Below, piece by piece: positions 25,603-34,466 of a stretch of DNA of 64,000 nt. The DNA comes from Mucilaginibacter gossypii (GTDB lineage Bacteria > Bacteroidota > Bacteroidia > Sphingobacteriales > Sphingobacteriaceae), in NCBI RefSeq assembly GCF_900100945.1, contig NZ_FNCG01000005.1, positions 270,256 through 334,255 on the forward strand, read 5' to 3'. The position numbers were made by a program, and so were the translations under genes. The first letter of the stretch is position 1. Each line of letters opens with the position of its first letter. Below the pieces are notes generated by a model. The model did no database searches. It saw nothing but the letters and a program-made list of their open reading frames with translations, and was not told where the DNA came from.

Positions 25603-25795
25603 GGATTTTTTTTGGGGTTTCATCGATTGATTTTTGATTTCACCGATTTTGTCTGAACAGGAATTTTAAGGAATTAAATAATTACAGAACGCTCTGCAAA
25701 TTCAAAAAAGAATCTAAAAATTCTTTTAAAATTTGAGTTCAGACAATATACTGGTCATCCTCAAATCCTAAAAATCATGGTTCAGAAAATATACT
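25603..25795. repeat. Dispersed intergenic repeat (copy 1)
   Basis: Contains GATTGATTTTTGATTTCA-type sequence near 25625-25645, an inverted pair TTTGTCTGAAC (near 25650) against GTTCAGACAA (near 25738), and AATCCTAAAAATCATGGTTC near 25766. The same blocks occur at 40971-41050 with the first block inverted. No gene is visible between 25572 and 25852. Confidence 0.5.
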
Positions 25796-25852
25796 TCTTA
25801 ATATTATTTAAAAAGTTTAATTTGCGTACATCCAATTAAATAACAATTCTTT

Positions 25853-27760
25853 ATGAAGAAATTATCCTTATTGCTTTGCGGCTGTATGGCACACCTGCTT
25901 TCTGCGGCCCAAACAACCAAACCGGCACTCGCGCTTATTCCGCAACCGGTAAAAGTTACCCAAACTACCGGCCAGTTTGTGCTGCCCAAAACAGTAATTG
26001 TAGAAGCCGGTTCATCTGCCGATGTGGCAAATGTAACTGCCTATCTTAAAAGAAAACTGTCTACTGCTACGGGTGTATTCATCACCGTAAAAAGTGTAGC
26101 GCCGACAGCGCCCATCAGGCTGATTCTAAATAAAACAGCCGATACAGTTCTCAAAACCGAGGGGTATAAATTATCCGTAACCTCTAAAAAAGTAGTGATC
26201 CACGCTAATGATGCCGCGGGACTATTTTATGGCGTACAGACGTTTTTCCAGCTGTTGCCTAAAGAAATTGAAGGACTGGAAGTAGCCAAGGGCGTAAAAT
26301 GGACTGCACCCGCGGTTGAAATTACCGACTATCCAAGGTTTGGATGGAGAGGGTTGATGTTTGATGTATCACGCCACTTTTTTACCAAAGCCGAGGTTAA
26401 GCAATACATCGATGCCATGGTTAAGTATAAATTTAACCTGCTGCATTTACACCTTACCGATGATGAAGGTTGGCGCGTGGAGATCAAAAGCCTGCCAAGA
26501 TTAACCGAAGTAGGATCGCACAACGTAAAAAAAGTAGGCCAGTTTGGTACGTTTACTCCACCTACACCTGATGAGCCACGTACCTACGGCGGTTTTTATA
26601 CCCAGGAAGATATCAAAGAGTTGGTACAATACGCCAAAGACAGGTTTGTGAACATCCTGCCCGAAATTGACGTACCGGGCCATAGCCTCGCTGCGATAGT
26701 TGCCTACCCTGAGCTTTCATGCACTCCGGGTGCCGATAAATATGTGGTGAACTCCGGCGAGCCTTTCATGGATTGGAGCGGCCCGCATAACCGCGCTATT
26801 GTCGACAATACCCTTTGCCCTGCCAACGAAAACGTTTATACGTTTATGGATAAAGTTATTACCGAAATTGCACAGTTGTTCCCCTTTGGCTATATCCATT
26901 TAGGGGGTGATGAGTGCGCCAAAAACTTCTGGGAGCAAAGTGATGCCATCAAAGCATTAATGGCCAAAGAAAACCTGAAAACAATGAGCGAAGTACAGGC
27001 TTATTTCGAAAAGCGACTTGAAAAGATTGTAGAATCGAAAGGCAAAAAATTCATGGGTTGGGACGAGATCATTGAGGGCGGTCTGGGCCCTAATGCAGCT
27101 GTGATGAGCTGGCGGGGTATTCAGGGAGGTATCACCGCTGCTAAAGCAGGCCATGAGGTGGTCATGAGCCCAACAACGTTCGCTTACCTTGATTACATGC
27201 AAAGCGACCGTGTAAACGAAACCAAGATCTATGCCACACTTCGCTTAAACAAAACTTACTCTTGGGAGCCTGTACCTGATAGTGTTGATGCACGCCTCAT
27301 TAAAGGCGGTCAGGCCAACTTATGGACCGAGCAGGTATACAACATCCGCCAAGCCGAATATATGACCTGGCCACGCGGCATGGCTATTGCCGAGGATGTA
27401 TGGTCGCCAAAAGGAACTAAAAACTGGGACGGATTTTTTAGCCGGGTTGAGAAACATTTCCCGCGCTTTGATGAAGCCGAAACCAAGATAGCCCCAAGCG
27501 CTTACGATCCATCATTTGATGCAGTGTTGAATCCTGACAGCACGTTAAAAATCACACTAACAAATGAGGTAAACGGGCTGGACACTTATTACAGCTTCGA
27601 CAACTCGTTCCCCGACAGGTTTTATCCAAAATATACAGCGCCGATAGATGCCCCTAAAGATGCAACCACGCTAAGGGTGATCACTTATCGTGGTAAAAAG
27701 CCAATAGGCCGTATGGTTACCATGCCATTGGCTGAGTTGAAGAGCAGGATTAAGAAGTAA
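25853..27760 (+). CDS. Beta-N-acetylhexosaminidase, GH20
   Basis: 635 residues: a signal peptide (cleavage near LLSAAQ), a GH20b domain (about residues 30-155), then the catalytic barrel starting at YPRFGWRGLMFDVSRHFF. The acid/base pair Asp353-Glu354 sits in HLGGDECAKNFW, the family hallmark, and HLHLTDDEGWRVEI and the WTEQVY segment line the active site. A C-terminal extension of about 110 residues follows. It removes terminal beta-GlcNAc or GalNAc in the periplasm or at the surface. As the last gene of the sus locus, it is the best indicator that the target is a GlcNAc-containing glycan or chito-oligosaccharide. Confidence 0.94.
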   Translation: MKKLSLLLCGCMAHLLSAAQTTKPALALIPQPVKVTQTTGQFVLPKTVIVEAGSSADVANVTAYLKRKLSTATGVFITVKSVAPTAPIRLILNKTADTVLKTEGYKLSVTSKKVVIHANDAAGLFYGVQTFFQLLPKEIEGLEVAKGVKWTAPAVEITDYPRFGWRGLMFDVSRHFFTKAEVKQYIDAMVKYKFNLLHLHLTDDEGWRVEIKSLPRLTEVGSHNVKKVGQFGTFTPPTPDEPRTYGGFYTQEDIKELVQYAKDRFVNILPEIDVPGHSLAAIVAYPELSCTPGADKYVVNSGEPFMDWSGPHNRAIVDNTLCPANENVYTFMDKVITEIAQLFPFGYIHLGGDECAKNFWEQSDAIKALMAKENLKTMSEVQAYFEKRLEKIVESKGKKFMGWDEIIEGGLGPNAAVMSWRGIQGGITAAKAGHEVVMSPTTFAYLDYMQSDRVNETKIYATLRLNKTYSWEPVPDSVDARLIKGGQANLWTEQVYNIRQAEYMTWPRGMAIAEDVWSPKGTKNWDGFFSRVEKHFPRFDEAETKIAPSAYDPSFDAVLNPDSTLKITLTNEVNGLDTYYSFDNSFPDRFYPKYTAPIDAPKDATTLRVITYRGKKPIGRMVTMPLAELKSRIKK

Positions 27761-27777
27761 GAATAATTCATAAATAG

Positions 27778-27809
27778 AAAGCCCTCCGGATTGAATTTCG
27801 GAGGGCTTT
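27778..27809 (+). terminator. Intrinsic terminator of the GH20 transcript
   Basis: An 11-base-pair stem (AAAGCCCTCCG and its complement) with a 10-base loop, 18 bases after the stop codon. Confidence 0.8.
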
Positions 27810-27841
27810 CGTGTTTAAGTACGCTTATACTATCGCCAACG

Positions 27842-28037
27842 CCCGGCTCCAGCCGAGTGTTTACTATTAAGCGGCCTCTGGCCGCCGAAGTTCTGTTATT
27901 TTCTTGCGCTCGTTTGCAACGAGCGCTTAATATGGTTCGGCGATTGCATCGCGGATATCGCATTACAAACGAGCGCAAGGTATGTTCGCTTCGGCGGCCA
28001 GAGGCCGCTTAATAGTTGCCACTCGGCTGAAGCCGGG
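27842..28037. repeat. Long nested palindromic element
   Basis: Three nested arm pairs: CCCGGCTCCAGCCGAGT (27842) against its near-complement at 28021-28037; a 25-base arm around TTAAGCGGCCTCTGGCCGCC (27868-27892) against 27988-28012 with full complementarity; and CTTGCGCTCGTTTG (27903-27916) against 27966-27979. The element is about 196 bases, non-coding, and lies between convergent genes. The whole could fold into one long cruciform or RNA hairpin. Confidence 0.75.
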
Positions 28038-28068
28038 CCGCGGCGGGCTTTTTCTATTGGCGTTATTT

Positions 28069-29685
28069 TTATTTCAGCTCCGGAAATTTGGTAGCCTCAA
28101 AAATACTTTTCTCAGTAGCAGCTTTTTCAACATCCTGCCATTTGCGCGGCGCATCTATCGACAGGATTGTGCCCTTGTCTTTACCAATTTGTACGTCATC
28201 TTCAATACGTACGCCAATATTCCACCATTTTTTATCGCAGGGGCTGCCGGCAGGGATATAGATCCCCGGCTCAACGGTGATCACCCAGTTCTCTTCCAAA
28301 TTACCGCGACCGCCTTTGTCATGCACATCAAGCCCTAAATGGTGCGAGCAGCCATGCGGGTAATATTTACGTACTTCTGAAGCATCCTTGATAATACCAA
28401 GCTTAATTAATCCGGCCGATAATACTTCTACCGATTTTTGCTCAAGACTTGCATAGGGAACTCCCGCTTTACACAATTTAAAAATCTCTTCCTGCGCATC
28501 GTAAACTAATTGGTAAATGGCTTTTTGCTCTTCGGTAAATTTGCCGTTAGCCGGTACAGTGCGGGTAACGTCGGCAGAATAGCCATGATATTCGGCACCA
28601 ACATCCATGAGTAATAACTGGTTATCAATTTTTGTGGCCGAGTTTTCTTCATAATGCAGGATACAACCATTAGCGCCTGCACCTACAATTGGTGGATAGC
28701 CCTCGTCTTCTGCTCCGTATCTTTTATGCACGTAGGTCATGATGCCTTCAACCTCGCGCTCGCTCATATTGGGTTTTACCGATTTCATTACTGCCAGATG
28801 GGCAAGGCTTGAGATCTCAACCGCTTTTTTCAATACGGCTATTTCCTCCGGTGTTTTTACGCCGCGGAGTTTTGAAGTAAATTCAGCATATCCGGTGTTA
28901 CCGCCGTAAGTTGTGCCAATCTTTGCCTTAACATCGGCAAGCGTTGCAGAATCGGGCTTGGCCGCCAATTGTTGTATAAGCGGATTATTCTTGTGATCCT
29001 CATCAGCAAACTTATCTTTAAAATAAGTCATGAAACGGGCTAAATTTTGAGGAGTAACCATCCTTGCTATCAAATTAAGATCACTCATAACCTGCCTGTT
29101 GGTTTCCGTTATGCCAGCCTTAATTTTAAAAGCTGCGATCAGTTTTTTTAGCTCGCCGGTCGATCCATCGCCGGTAACATCTTCGGGCAGTGCATCATAA
29201 TACACATTGGCAAACTTTTTAAAATCAACCGGGAATTTCGCGAAATCCTCGCTGTTGTAAACCCGCTTAAAACCAAGCTGCGATTTAGCGCCCTCAAGGC
29301 CTAAACGCCTGCCTGTCCATTGCTCACGAGCGGCATCCCGGTGACGTACAAACAGCACCTCGTTATAGCTGCTGTCGCCCACAGCCTGCATTTCTTTAAA
29401 TACCAACAACACTGAATTGGGTTCTTTATATCCTGAAAAATAATACAGATCGGGATTAGGATGATAAACGTAGTTAACATCGTTCGAAAATACCTGTTCA
29501 GGGTACGAGAAGATCACCATCACCGAATTGGCGGGCATCAGGTTGCGCAGGGCCTGGCGTCTTCCGGCATGAAACTCTTTGCTTAAATAATCGGTGGGCA
29601 GGTTTTCGGCGGTTTGTCCGAAACAGCGGTTGCCGCCGCCCAGGGCAAGTAAAATTACTAATGCCCGAAAAAATGATCGCGTCAT
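28069..29685 (-). CDS. Xaa-Pro aminopeptidase (M24 family), secreted
   Basis: 538 residues with a signal peptide (cleavage near RCFGQT), an aminopeptidase P N-terminal domain (about residues 35-190), and the pita-bread M24 domain. Metal ligands are visible: MDVGAEYHGYSADVTRT (two Asp), CSHHLGLDVHD (His), VEPGIYI (Glu) and RIEDDV (Glu). It cleaves N-terminal residues preceding proline, here probably in the periplasm. The middle part has an insert of about 100 residues compared with short cytosolic PepP. It converges with the GH20 gene across a palindromic element. Confidence 0.92.
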   Translation of the reverse strand: MTRSFFRALVILLALGGGNRCFGQTAENLPTDYLSKEFHAGRRQALRNLMPANSVMVIFSYPEQVFSNDVNYVYHPNPDLYYFSGYKEPNSVLLVFKEMQAVGDSSYNEVLFVRHRDAAREQWTGRRLGLEGAKSQLGFKRVYNSEDFAKFPVDFKKFANVYYDALPEDVTGDGSTGELKKLIAAFKIKAGITETNRQVMSDLNLIARMVTPQNLARFMTYFKDKFADEDHKNNPLIQQLAAKPDSATLADVKAKIGTTYGGNTGYAEFTSKLRGVKTPEEIAVLKKAVEISSLAHLAVMKSVKPNMSEREVEGIMTYVHKRYGAEDEGYPPIVGAGANGCILHYEENSATKIDNQLLLMDVGAEYHGYSADVTRTVPANGKFTEEQKAIYQLVYDAQEEIFKLCKAGVPYASLEQKSVEVLSAGLIKLGIIKDASEVRKYYPHGCSHHLGLDVHDKGGRGNLEENWVITVEPGIYIPAGSPCDKKWWNIGVRIEDDVQIGKDKGTILSIDAPRKWQDVEKAATEKSIFEATKFPELK

Positions 29686-29858
29686 AATGATAAAGGAATA
29701 ATGTCAGTCAAAAAAACGGTTTAAGATACTAAATATCAGGGATTATCATGCTCACCCTTTTAGGGTGAAAAGATTGATGTGCAAATGAAAAGATTTCAGA
29801 TGTGCAAATTAGCAAGGACAATATCAACGCTGAAACCAATGGCTACAAAAAAACAACT

Positions 29859-29987
29859 ATGTCATTGCGAGGAGCGGCCCGGGTTTGTGTTCCAGGGGCG
29901 ACGTGGCAATCTCGTCGCATAGACAGCAAACCGGCATGGCGAATAGCATTGGCTATGAGATTGCCACGCTATCGCTCGCAATGACAT
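29859..29987. repeat. Inverted intergenic repeat, CATTGCGAGGAGCG family (copy 1)
   Basis: The outer arms ATGTCATTGCGAGGAGCG (29859) and CGCTCGCAATGACAT (29973-29987) face each other, with inner arms GTGGCAATCTC and GAGATTGCCAC. Two more members are at 43018-43084 and 54478-54567. The gap 29686-30003 holds nothing else I can name. Confidence 0.65.
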
Positions 29988-30003
29988 ATTAAATTTGAAC
30001 GGT

Positions 30004-30999
30004 CTACTTAATCTTCCTTGCCGTTACACCTTCATTGGTGATTTTCACCGGCAGGATCTTGCCATCCTTGTCAAAGTACATTTTATCGATACAGGTAACG
30101 CGGTGGTTGCCATCAGTTTCGGTTAAGGGGCGGCGGTGGTAAACAATATACCATTCATCCTTCCCCGGCACCTGGATCACGGAGTGGTGCCCTGCTCCTG
30201 TGGCTATGCTCGGGTCTTGTTTCAATATTGTTCCGATCCGGTTAAACGGACCAAACGGCGAATCGCCGATTGCATACGCCACGCGGTAATCCGGACCAGT
30301 CCAGCCGCCTTCGCTCCACATAAAATAATATTTGCCTTTGCGTTTAAACATCACCGGGCCTTCAACATAATCTTTAGGGGTGATCAGTTTGTAGGTTTCA
30401 CCATCTTTAAACGGTTCGATACCTGTAAAGTCGTTTTTTAGCTTTACGATATTACATTGGCCCCAGCCACCGTAAATCATGTAGTACTGGCCGTCGTCAT
30501 CTTTAAACACAAATTGATCTATAGGCTGCGCTTTATTGATGATCTGGCCAATGAGTGGTTTGCCCAAAAGGTCTTTGAATGGGCCTTCAGGTTTATCGCC
30601 AACGGCAACACCTATACCGCCAACTTCGTTATTGTTCTGAATATCGTTAGCGCCAAAAAAGATATAGTATTTACCGTCTTTTTCAGTTACTGCCGGAGCC
30701 CACATAGCACGTTTAGCCCACTTTACAGCGGCAGTATCGATAATGCGGGGATGCTTAGTCCAGTTAACCAGATCGGGCGATGAAAAGGCATCCATAAATA
30801 CCTGGTCGTTATATTTAGCCGAATAGGTTGGATATACCCAGTATTGTTTATTGAAGATTTTGGCTTCCGGGTCGGCATACCAGCCTTGAACAATAGGATT
30901 ACCTGATGTTTTCTTCTCCTGTGCTAATGCCTTATTTTCAGATATGATAATTGCCGCACCAAACGTTGCCAGTAAAACCAGTTTTTTAGGAATGATCAT
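30004..30999 (-). CDS. Glycoside hydrolase family 43-type protein, secreted
   Basis: 331 residues, signal peptide (cleavage near KALAQE), then a five-bladed propeller layout. The probable catalytic base Asp is in GWYADPEA, the pKa-modulating Asp in PIDQFVFKDDDG, and the acid Glu in YVEGPVMFKRKG, which matches the D-D-E set of GH43. Repeated blade motifs (GKYYIFFGAN, GQYYMIYGGW, GKYYFMWSEGG, DEWYIVYHRRP) are clear. Likely substrates are arabinosides or xylosides, but GH43 is broad. It stands alone, with no other glycan genes adjacent. Confidence 0.9.
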   Translation of the reverse strand: MIIPKKLVLLATFGAAIIISENKALAQEKKTSGNPIVQGWYADPEAKIFNKQYWVYPTYSAKYNDQVFMDAFSSPDLVNWTKHPRIIDTAAVKWAKRAMWAPAVTEKDGKYYIFFGANDIQNNNEVGGIGVAVGDKPEGPFKDLLGKPLIGQIINKAQPIDQFVFKDDDGQYYMIYGGWGQCNIVKLKNDFTGIEPFKDGETYKLITPKDYVEGPVMFKRKGKYYFMWSEGGWTGPDYRVAYAIGDSPFGPFNRIGTILKQDPSIATGAGHHSVIQVPGKDEWYIVYHRRPLTETDGNHRVTCIDKMYFDKDGKILPVKITNEGVTARKIK

Positions 31000-31078
31000 T
31001 GGGAAATAGATTTTTGGTCTAAGATATTAAAATAGATAAAACGTTTTAGTAATGAGGTGCGAATTTATTCGGATTGAG

Positions 31079-31144
31079 ACGAATTACACAAATTTTTAAA
31101 TTGTTGAGCTTTAACTGCCAACGATTAATTCGTGTAATTCGATT
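31079..31144. repeat. CGAATTACAC inverted repeat
   Basis: CGAATTACAC (31080-31089) is complementary to GTGTAATTCG (31132-31141). It is a short imperfect inverted repeat between two same-strand genes, with no other feature in the gap. Confidence 0.45.
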
Positions 31145-31184
31145 AAATTAAATCAACACCCAAAATGGTATTCGTGAAAACTTT

Positions 31185-32414
31185 TTAATTACCCGTATTC
31201 TGCTGTTTCGGCTTCTTTTTACCCCAGCGACGGTTAGGTTTCCTTTTGGCATCTCCTTGAGGCTGTTCGGGCTTCAGGGGTTGTATTGTGGCCAGTTCAT
31301 CCGGCAGTGCCATCAGCTTTATCGGCTTTTCAATCAGTTTCTCAATATTTTTAAGCTTGCGCTCATCGCGGTGGTTAACGAAGGTTATGGCGGTACCGGT
31401 GGTAGCGGCGCGGGCCGTACGACCAATACGGTGAATATAATCTTCCGGATCGCCTGGAACATCGTAGTTGATCACCAGGTCGATGCCCTCCACATCAATG
31501 CCGCGCGAAAGGGCGTCGGTACCGATGATAACCGGTAATTGCTTGTTTTTGAACTTAAGCAGGATCTCTTCACGCTCTTTCTGCTCCAGGTCGGAGTGGA
31601 AAGACATTGCGTTGATCTTGATCGCCTTAAGTTCTTTGTATAGCGCTTTAACAATTTCCTTGCGCGATGCAAAGATGATGATACTTGTAAATGCCGAATC
31701 TTTCAGGATATGCTGTACCAACGGCGTTTTTTGTTGATCATGAACCCGGTAAACCTGCTGATCGATACCAACGGCCGGCTGCGAAATAGCGATATTGATC
31801 TGCTCCGGATCTTTCAAAATAGCTTTGGCCAATGAACGGATACGGCCTGGCATGGTGGCCGAAAACAACAGCGTTTGCCTCTCTTTTGGCAGGTAGCTGA
31901 TAATTTTCATGATATCATCAGAAAATCCCATATCCAGCATCCTGTCGGCCTCATCAAGTACCAAATGTGTAAGGTGATTAAGCTTCAGCACGCCTGATGT
32001 AAGGTGGGCGATCAGCCGGCCGGGGGTAGCTACAATAATATTTACATTGTTTTGAATGCCGCGGCGCTGTTGTTCGTAAACAATGCCGTCGCCGCCGCCA
32101 AAAACAGCAATAGAGCTGATACCGGTAAAATAGGCAAGGCCTTCAACCTGCTGATCTATTTGCTGGGCAAGCTCGCGGGTTGGGGCAAGTATAAGGGCAC
32201 TGGTATGGTGTTTATTTGTTTTGCTGATGCTGTTTAAAACAGGAAGCAAATAAGCGCCGGTTTTACCGGTACCGGTTTGAGCGCACGCAATCAGATCGCG
32301 CCCCTCCATAATGGCTGGGATGGCCATAGATTGTATGGGTGTGGGGTTTACGAAACCCATGCTCTCTACACCTTCAAATAATTGCTCGTTAAAATTAAAA
32401 TCCTGGAAAGTCAC
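31185..32414 (-). CDS. DEAD-box ATP-dependent RNA helicase (RhlE-like)
   Basis: 409 residues with the full motif set in order: Q motif (NPTPIQSMAIP), motif I AQTGTGKT, Ia PTRELAQQ, Ib TPGRL, II DEAD, III SAT, IV region IIIFASRK, V GTDALSRGIDV, and VI HRIGRTAR. The C-terminus is short and basic (KRKPNRRWGKKKP), typical of RhlE-type helicases that act in rRNA maturation or RNA decay under cold stress. Nothing unusual in sequence or length. Confidence 0.95.
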   Translation of the reverse strand: MTFQDFNFNEQLFEGVESMGFVNPTPIQSMAIPAIMEGRDLIACAQTGTGKTGAYLLPVLNSISKTNKHHTSALILAPTRELAQQIDQQVEGLAYFTGISSIAVFGGGDGIVYEQQRRGIQNNVNIIVATPGRLIAHLTSGVLKLNHLTHLVLDEADRMLDMGFSDDIMKIISYLPKERQTLLFSATMPGRIRSLAKAILKDPEQINIAISQPAVGIDQQVYRVHDQQKTPLVQHILKDSAFTSIIIFASRKEIVKALYKELKAIKINAMSFHSDLEQKEREEILLKFKNKQLPVIIGTDALSRGIDVEGIDLVINYDVPGDPEDYIHRIGRTARAATTGTAITFVNHRDERKLKNIEKLIEKPIKLMALPDELATIQPLKPEQPQGDAKRKPNRRWGKKKPKQQNTGN

Positions 32415-32577
32415 TATATCTTATAAGTAAATTATGCAAGGTATAAAAATTTAACGGCAAATGAGGGTTTTAGCATTAATTGGGCTTCCTTTAAAGAATC
32501 AAAATAAATCTGGTCACCTTTTATATGACACTCAACTTACCTGTACAATCAATTCAAAAATATATTTTTGAAAACCT

Positions 32578-33108
32578 ATGAATATTATCACTCAAACACC
32601 ACGCTTGCTGATCCGTGAATTTACAGCCGAAGATGAAGAACTTGTTACCACAATAGATGCCGATGACCGGCTTACACAATATGTGAAAAAACGTACTCCG
32701 CAAGAGAGTAAACAGGTTTTTAAAGATACGCTGAAGGAATACCAGAACGGTTCGGGCCTGGGCAGATGGGGGATTTTTAATATCACAGATAACGATTTTA
32801 TAGGTGTTTGCGCCCTTAAACCAAGCGATTACGACAAGAGCCGCATTGAGCTGGGCTACCGGCTGCACCTCAAACACTGGGGACAAGGTATAGCTACCGA
32901 ACTTGCCGAAGCACTGATCAGTTATGGATTCAATGATATAGGGCTAAAAGAGATTTGCGCCGTTACCCATCCGCAAAACGCAGCATCACAAAGGGTGCTG
33001 ATTAAAGCCGGTTTTGTACGTGAAGGGATTGTGTTTTGGTATGGGGAAGATGTGCCGTTTTTTAGGGTGAAAAACCCCACCCAACCCTCCCCGGAAGGGA
33101 GGGCTTAA
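32578..33108 (+). CDS. GNAT-family N-acetyltransferase (RimJ/RimL-like)
   Basis: 176 residues. The acetyl-CoA fold is visible: TPRLLIREFTAEDEE at the start, IELGYRLHLKHWGQGIATELAEALISYGF (motif A with the Q-G-x-A/G loop), and HPQNAASQRVLIKAGFVREG near the end, as in RimJ/RimL-type enzymes that acetylate ribosomal protein N-termini or small amines. The last ten residues (NPTQPSPEGRA) are encoded by a C-rich palindromic repeat (33078-33103), so the native C-terminus probably ended near FFRVKN. It converges with the phosphatase gene. Confidence 0.88.
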   Translation: MNIITQTPRLLIREFTAEDEELVTTIDADDRLTQYVKKRTPQESKQVFKDTLKEYQNGSGLGRWGIFNITDNDFIGVCALKPSDYDKSRIELGYRLHLKHWGQGIATELAEALISYGFNDIGLKEICAVTHPQNAASQRVLIKAGFVREGIVFWYGEDVPFFRVKNPTQPSPEGRA

Positions 33109-33160
33109 AGACATTTATTAAAAGTCTCCCCCATCGGGCGGAGATTTAGAGGGGGTGTAA
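33083..33160. repeat. C-rich palindromic repeat between convergent genes
   Basis: CCCTCCC (33085-33091) pairs with GGGAGGG (33097-33103), followed by a second C-rich/G-rich pair (CTCCCCC near 33126 against GGGGGTG near 33152). The copies reach into the GNAT coding end and the phosphatase end. Confidence 0.55.
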
Positions 33161-33586
33161 CTCTTTAATAATATCCCTACATCCGTTTTCAATCAGCTCA
33201 AAAACCGGTTCAAACTGGTTATCGTCGTAATATGGATCGGGGACAACTTTATCACCTAACAGAAGCTTTACTTTAGCAGTCTGTTTTTCGTTGCGGGCCA
33301 TATCAAGCACATCGCTCAGGTTATTGTGGTCCATCACAAAAATATGGTCAAACTCGTCAAAGTCTGTAAGCTTAAACTGACGGCAAATCTGTTTGCTGAT
33401 GTCGATACCATGGTTACGGGCTGCGCGAATGGAGCGTCTGTCGGGAGCTTCGCCTATATGCCATCTTCCGGTACCCGCCGAATCAACATCCCAGCCAAGT
33501 CCATTTTCATCTGCCAGGTGCTGCATAACCCCCTCCGCCAGCGGCGAACGGCATATATTGCCCAGGCATACCATTAGTATTTTCAT
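33146..33586 (-). CDS. Low-molecular-weight protein-tyrosine phosphatase
   Basis: 146 residues. The N-terminus carries the P-loop CLGNICRSP (Cys7 nucleophile, Arg13), and the general acid Asp lies in VPDPYYDD, the family's DPY motif. The length is normal. It removes phosphate from protein tyrosine, often on bacterial tyrosine kinases of polysaccharide export, but no such kinase is nearby. The upstream gap (33587-33671) is a low-complexity stretch built from AAAGGCGAAAGG-like units. Confidence 0.93.
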   Translation of the reverse strand: MKILMVCLGNICRSPLAEGVMQHLADENGLGWDVDSAGTGRWHIGEAPDRRSIRAARNHGIDISKQICRQFKLTDFDEFDHIFVMDHNNLSDVLDMARNEKQTAKVKLLLGDKVVPDPYYDDNQFEPVFELIENGCRDIIKELHPL

Positions 33587-33671
33587 TTTTTTGAGGTAAA
33601 AGGCGAAAGGATAAAGGCGAAAGGTTTAGGCAGAAAATCTACCTTTTACCTTTCAGCTTTAACCTCAAGAA

Positions 33672-34466
33672 CTATCCAAATATCTGGTTCAGCAAACCGG
33701 CCAAACGTACGCCGGCTTTAACCATTTGCTGGTTAAGGGTTGCTATATGGCTAAAGTTGTATTTGTAACCAAGTTTATCACCGGTTTTAGTTTCGGCGTA
33801 TAGCTTATCAGCCATCTGGTTGCTTTCGTATATCCACTGGCTCATTGGCGCTTTTTGTAACTCTGTGCGTTGAGCGGCTGTGGTGTGGTTTATCATCGCG
33901 GTGTACTCGGTGTAGCTTAACTGCTGAAGGTCAATCAGCTCGCTGTCCCAAACCGAATGCAGGTTGCTCTCTTTACCAAACCATTGTACCTTTACATCGT
34001 TACCGCCCTTATCACTCAGGTGACCAGTGTGCAGCGGTTGGTGCACATCCTCAACAATATGGATCAGCATGCGCAGGTAAAGCAACTTGTTGGTTTTGGT
34101 AGTAGTTTTCTTTTTAAGTTCGGCCACCAGGAAATTCATTTTGGTATAGGCATCGGTAATCGTGTCGGCCTTTAAATAAGCCTGCAGGTCCGGGTAGCTG
34201 TAAGCTTTTTCCAGGTTGATAAAATGCCAGTTATACAGGTAATTGTAGGCAGGGTCTGATTTAATAAAATCGGCCCAGTTGCTGGTAATGGCAATCGACT
34301 CATTACCTAAAATGGCTTGAATAGCTTTACGGGCTTTGGCGGTTAGGTAGCTATCCGCAACCTGGCCGCAAATGCGGTGCCCATTAGTACCCCAGGCCAT
34401 GCTTTGCAGGGGGATATAAAATATCGCCACCAGCAGTAAAAGTTTTTTTAAGGTTTGTGTTTTCAT
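33672..34466 (-). CDS. S1/P1-family nuclease, secreted
   Basis: 264 residues with a signal peptide that leaves Trp at or near the mature N-terminus (SMAWGTNGHRI); in S1/P1 nucleases that Trp amine binds zinc. Further ligands are visible: GHRICGQVAD, the His in NWHFINL, and HIVEDVHQPLHTGHLSDKGGND with the His-Glu-His-Asp set. It degrades single-stranded DNA or RNA or 3'-nucleotides in the periplasm, likely for phosphate or nucleoside scavenging. Its ATG overlaps the stop of the upstream lipoprotein gene (TAATG), so the two are translationally coupled. Confidence 0.92.
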   Translation of the reverse strand: MKTQTLKKLLLLVAIFYIPLQSMAWGTNGHRICGQVADSYLTAKARKAIQAILGNESIAITSNWADFIKSDPAYNYLYNWHFINLEKAYSYPDLQAYLKADTITDAYTKMNFLVAELKKKTTTKTNKLLYLRMLIHIVEDVHQPLHTGHLSDKGGNDVKVQWFGKESNLHSVWDSELIDLQQLSYTEYTAMINHTTAAQRTELQKAPMSQWIYESNQMADKLYAETKTGDKLGYKYNFSHIATLNQQMVKAGVRLAGLLNQIFG

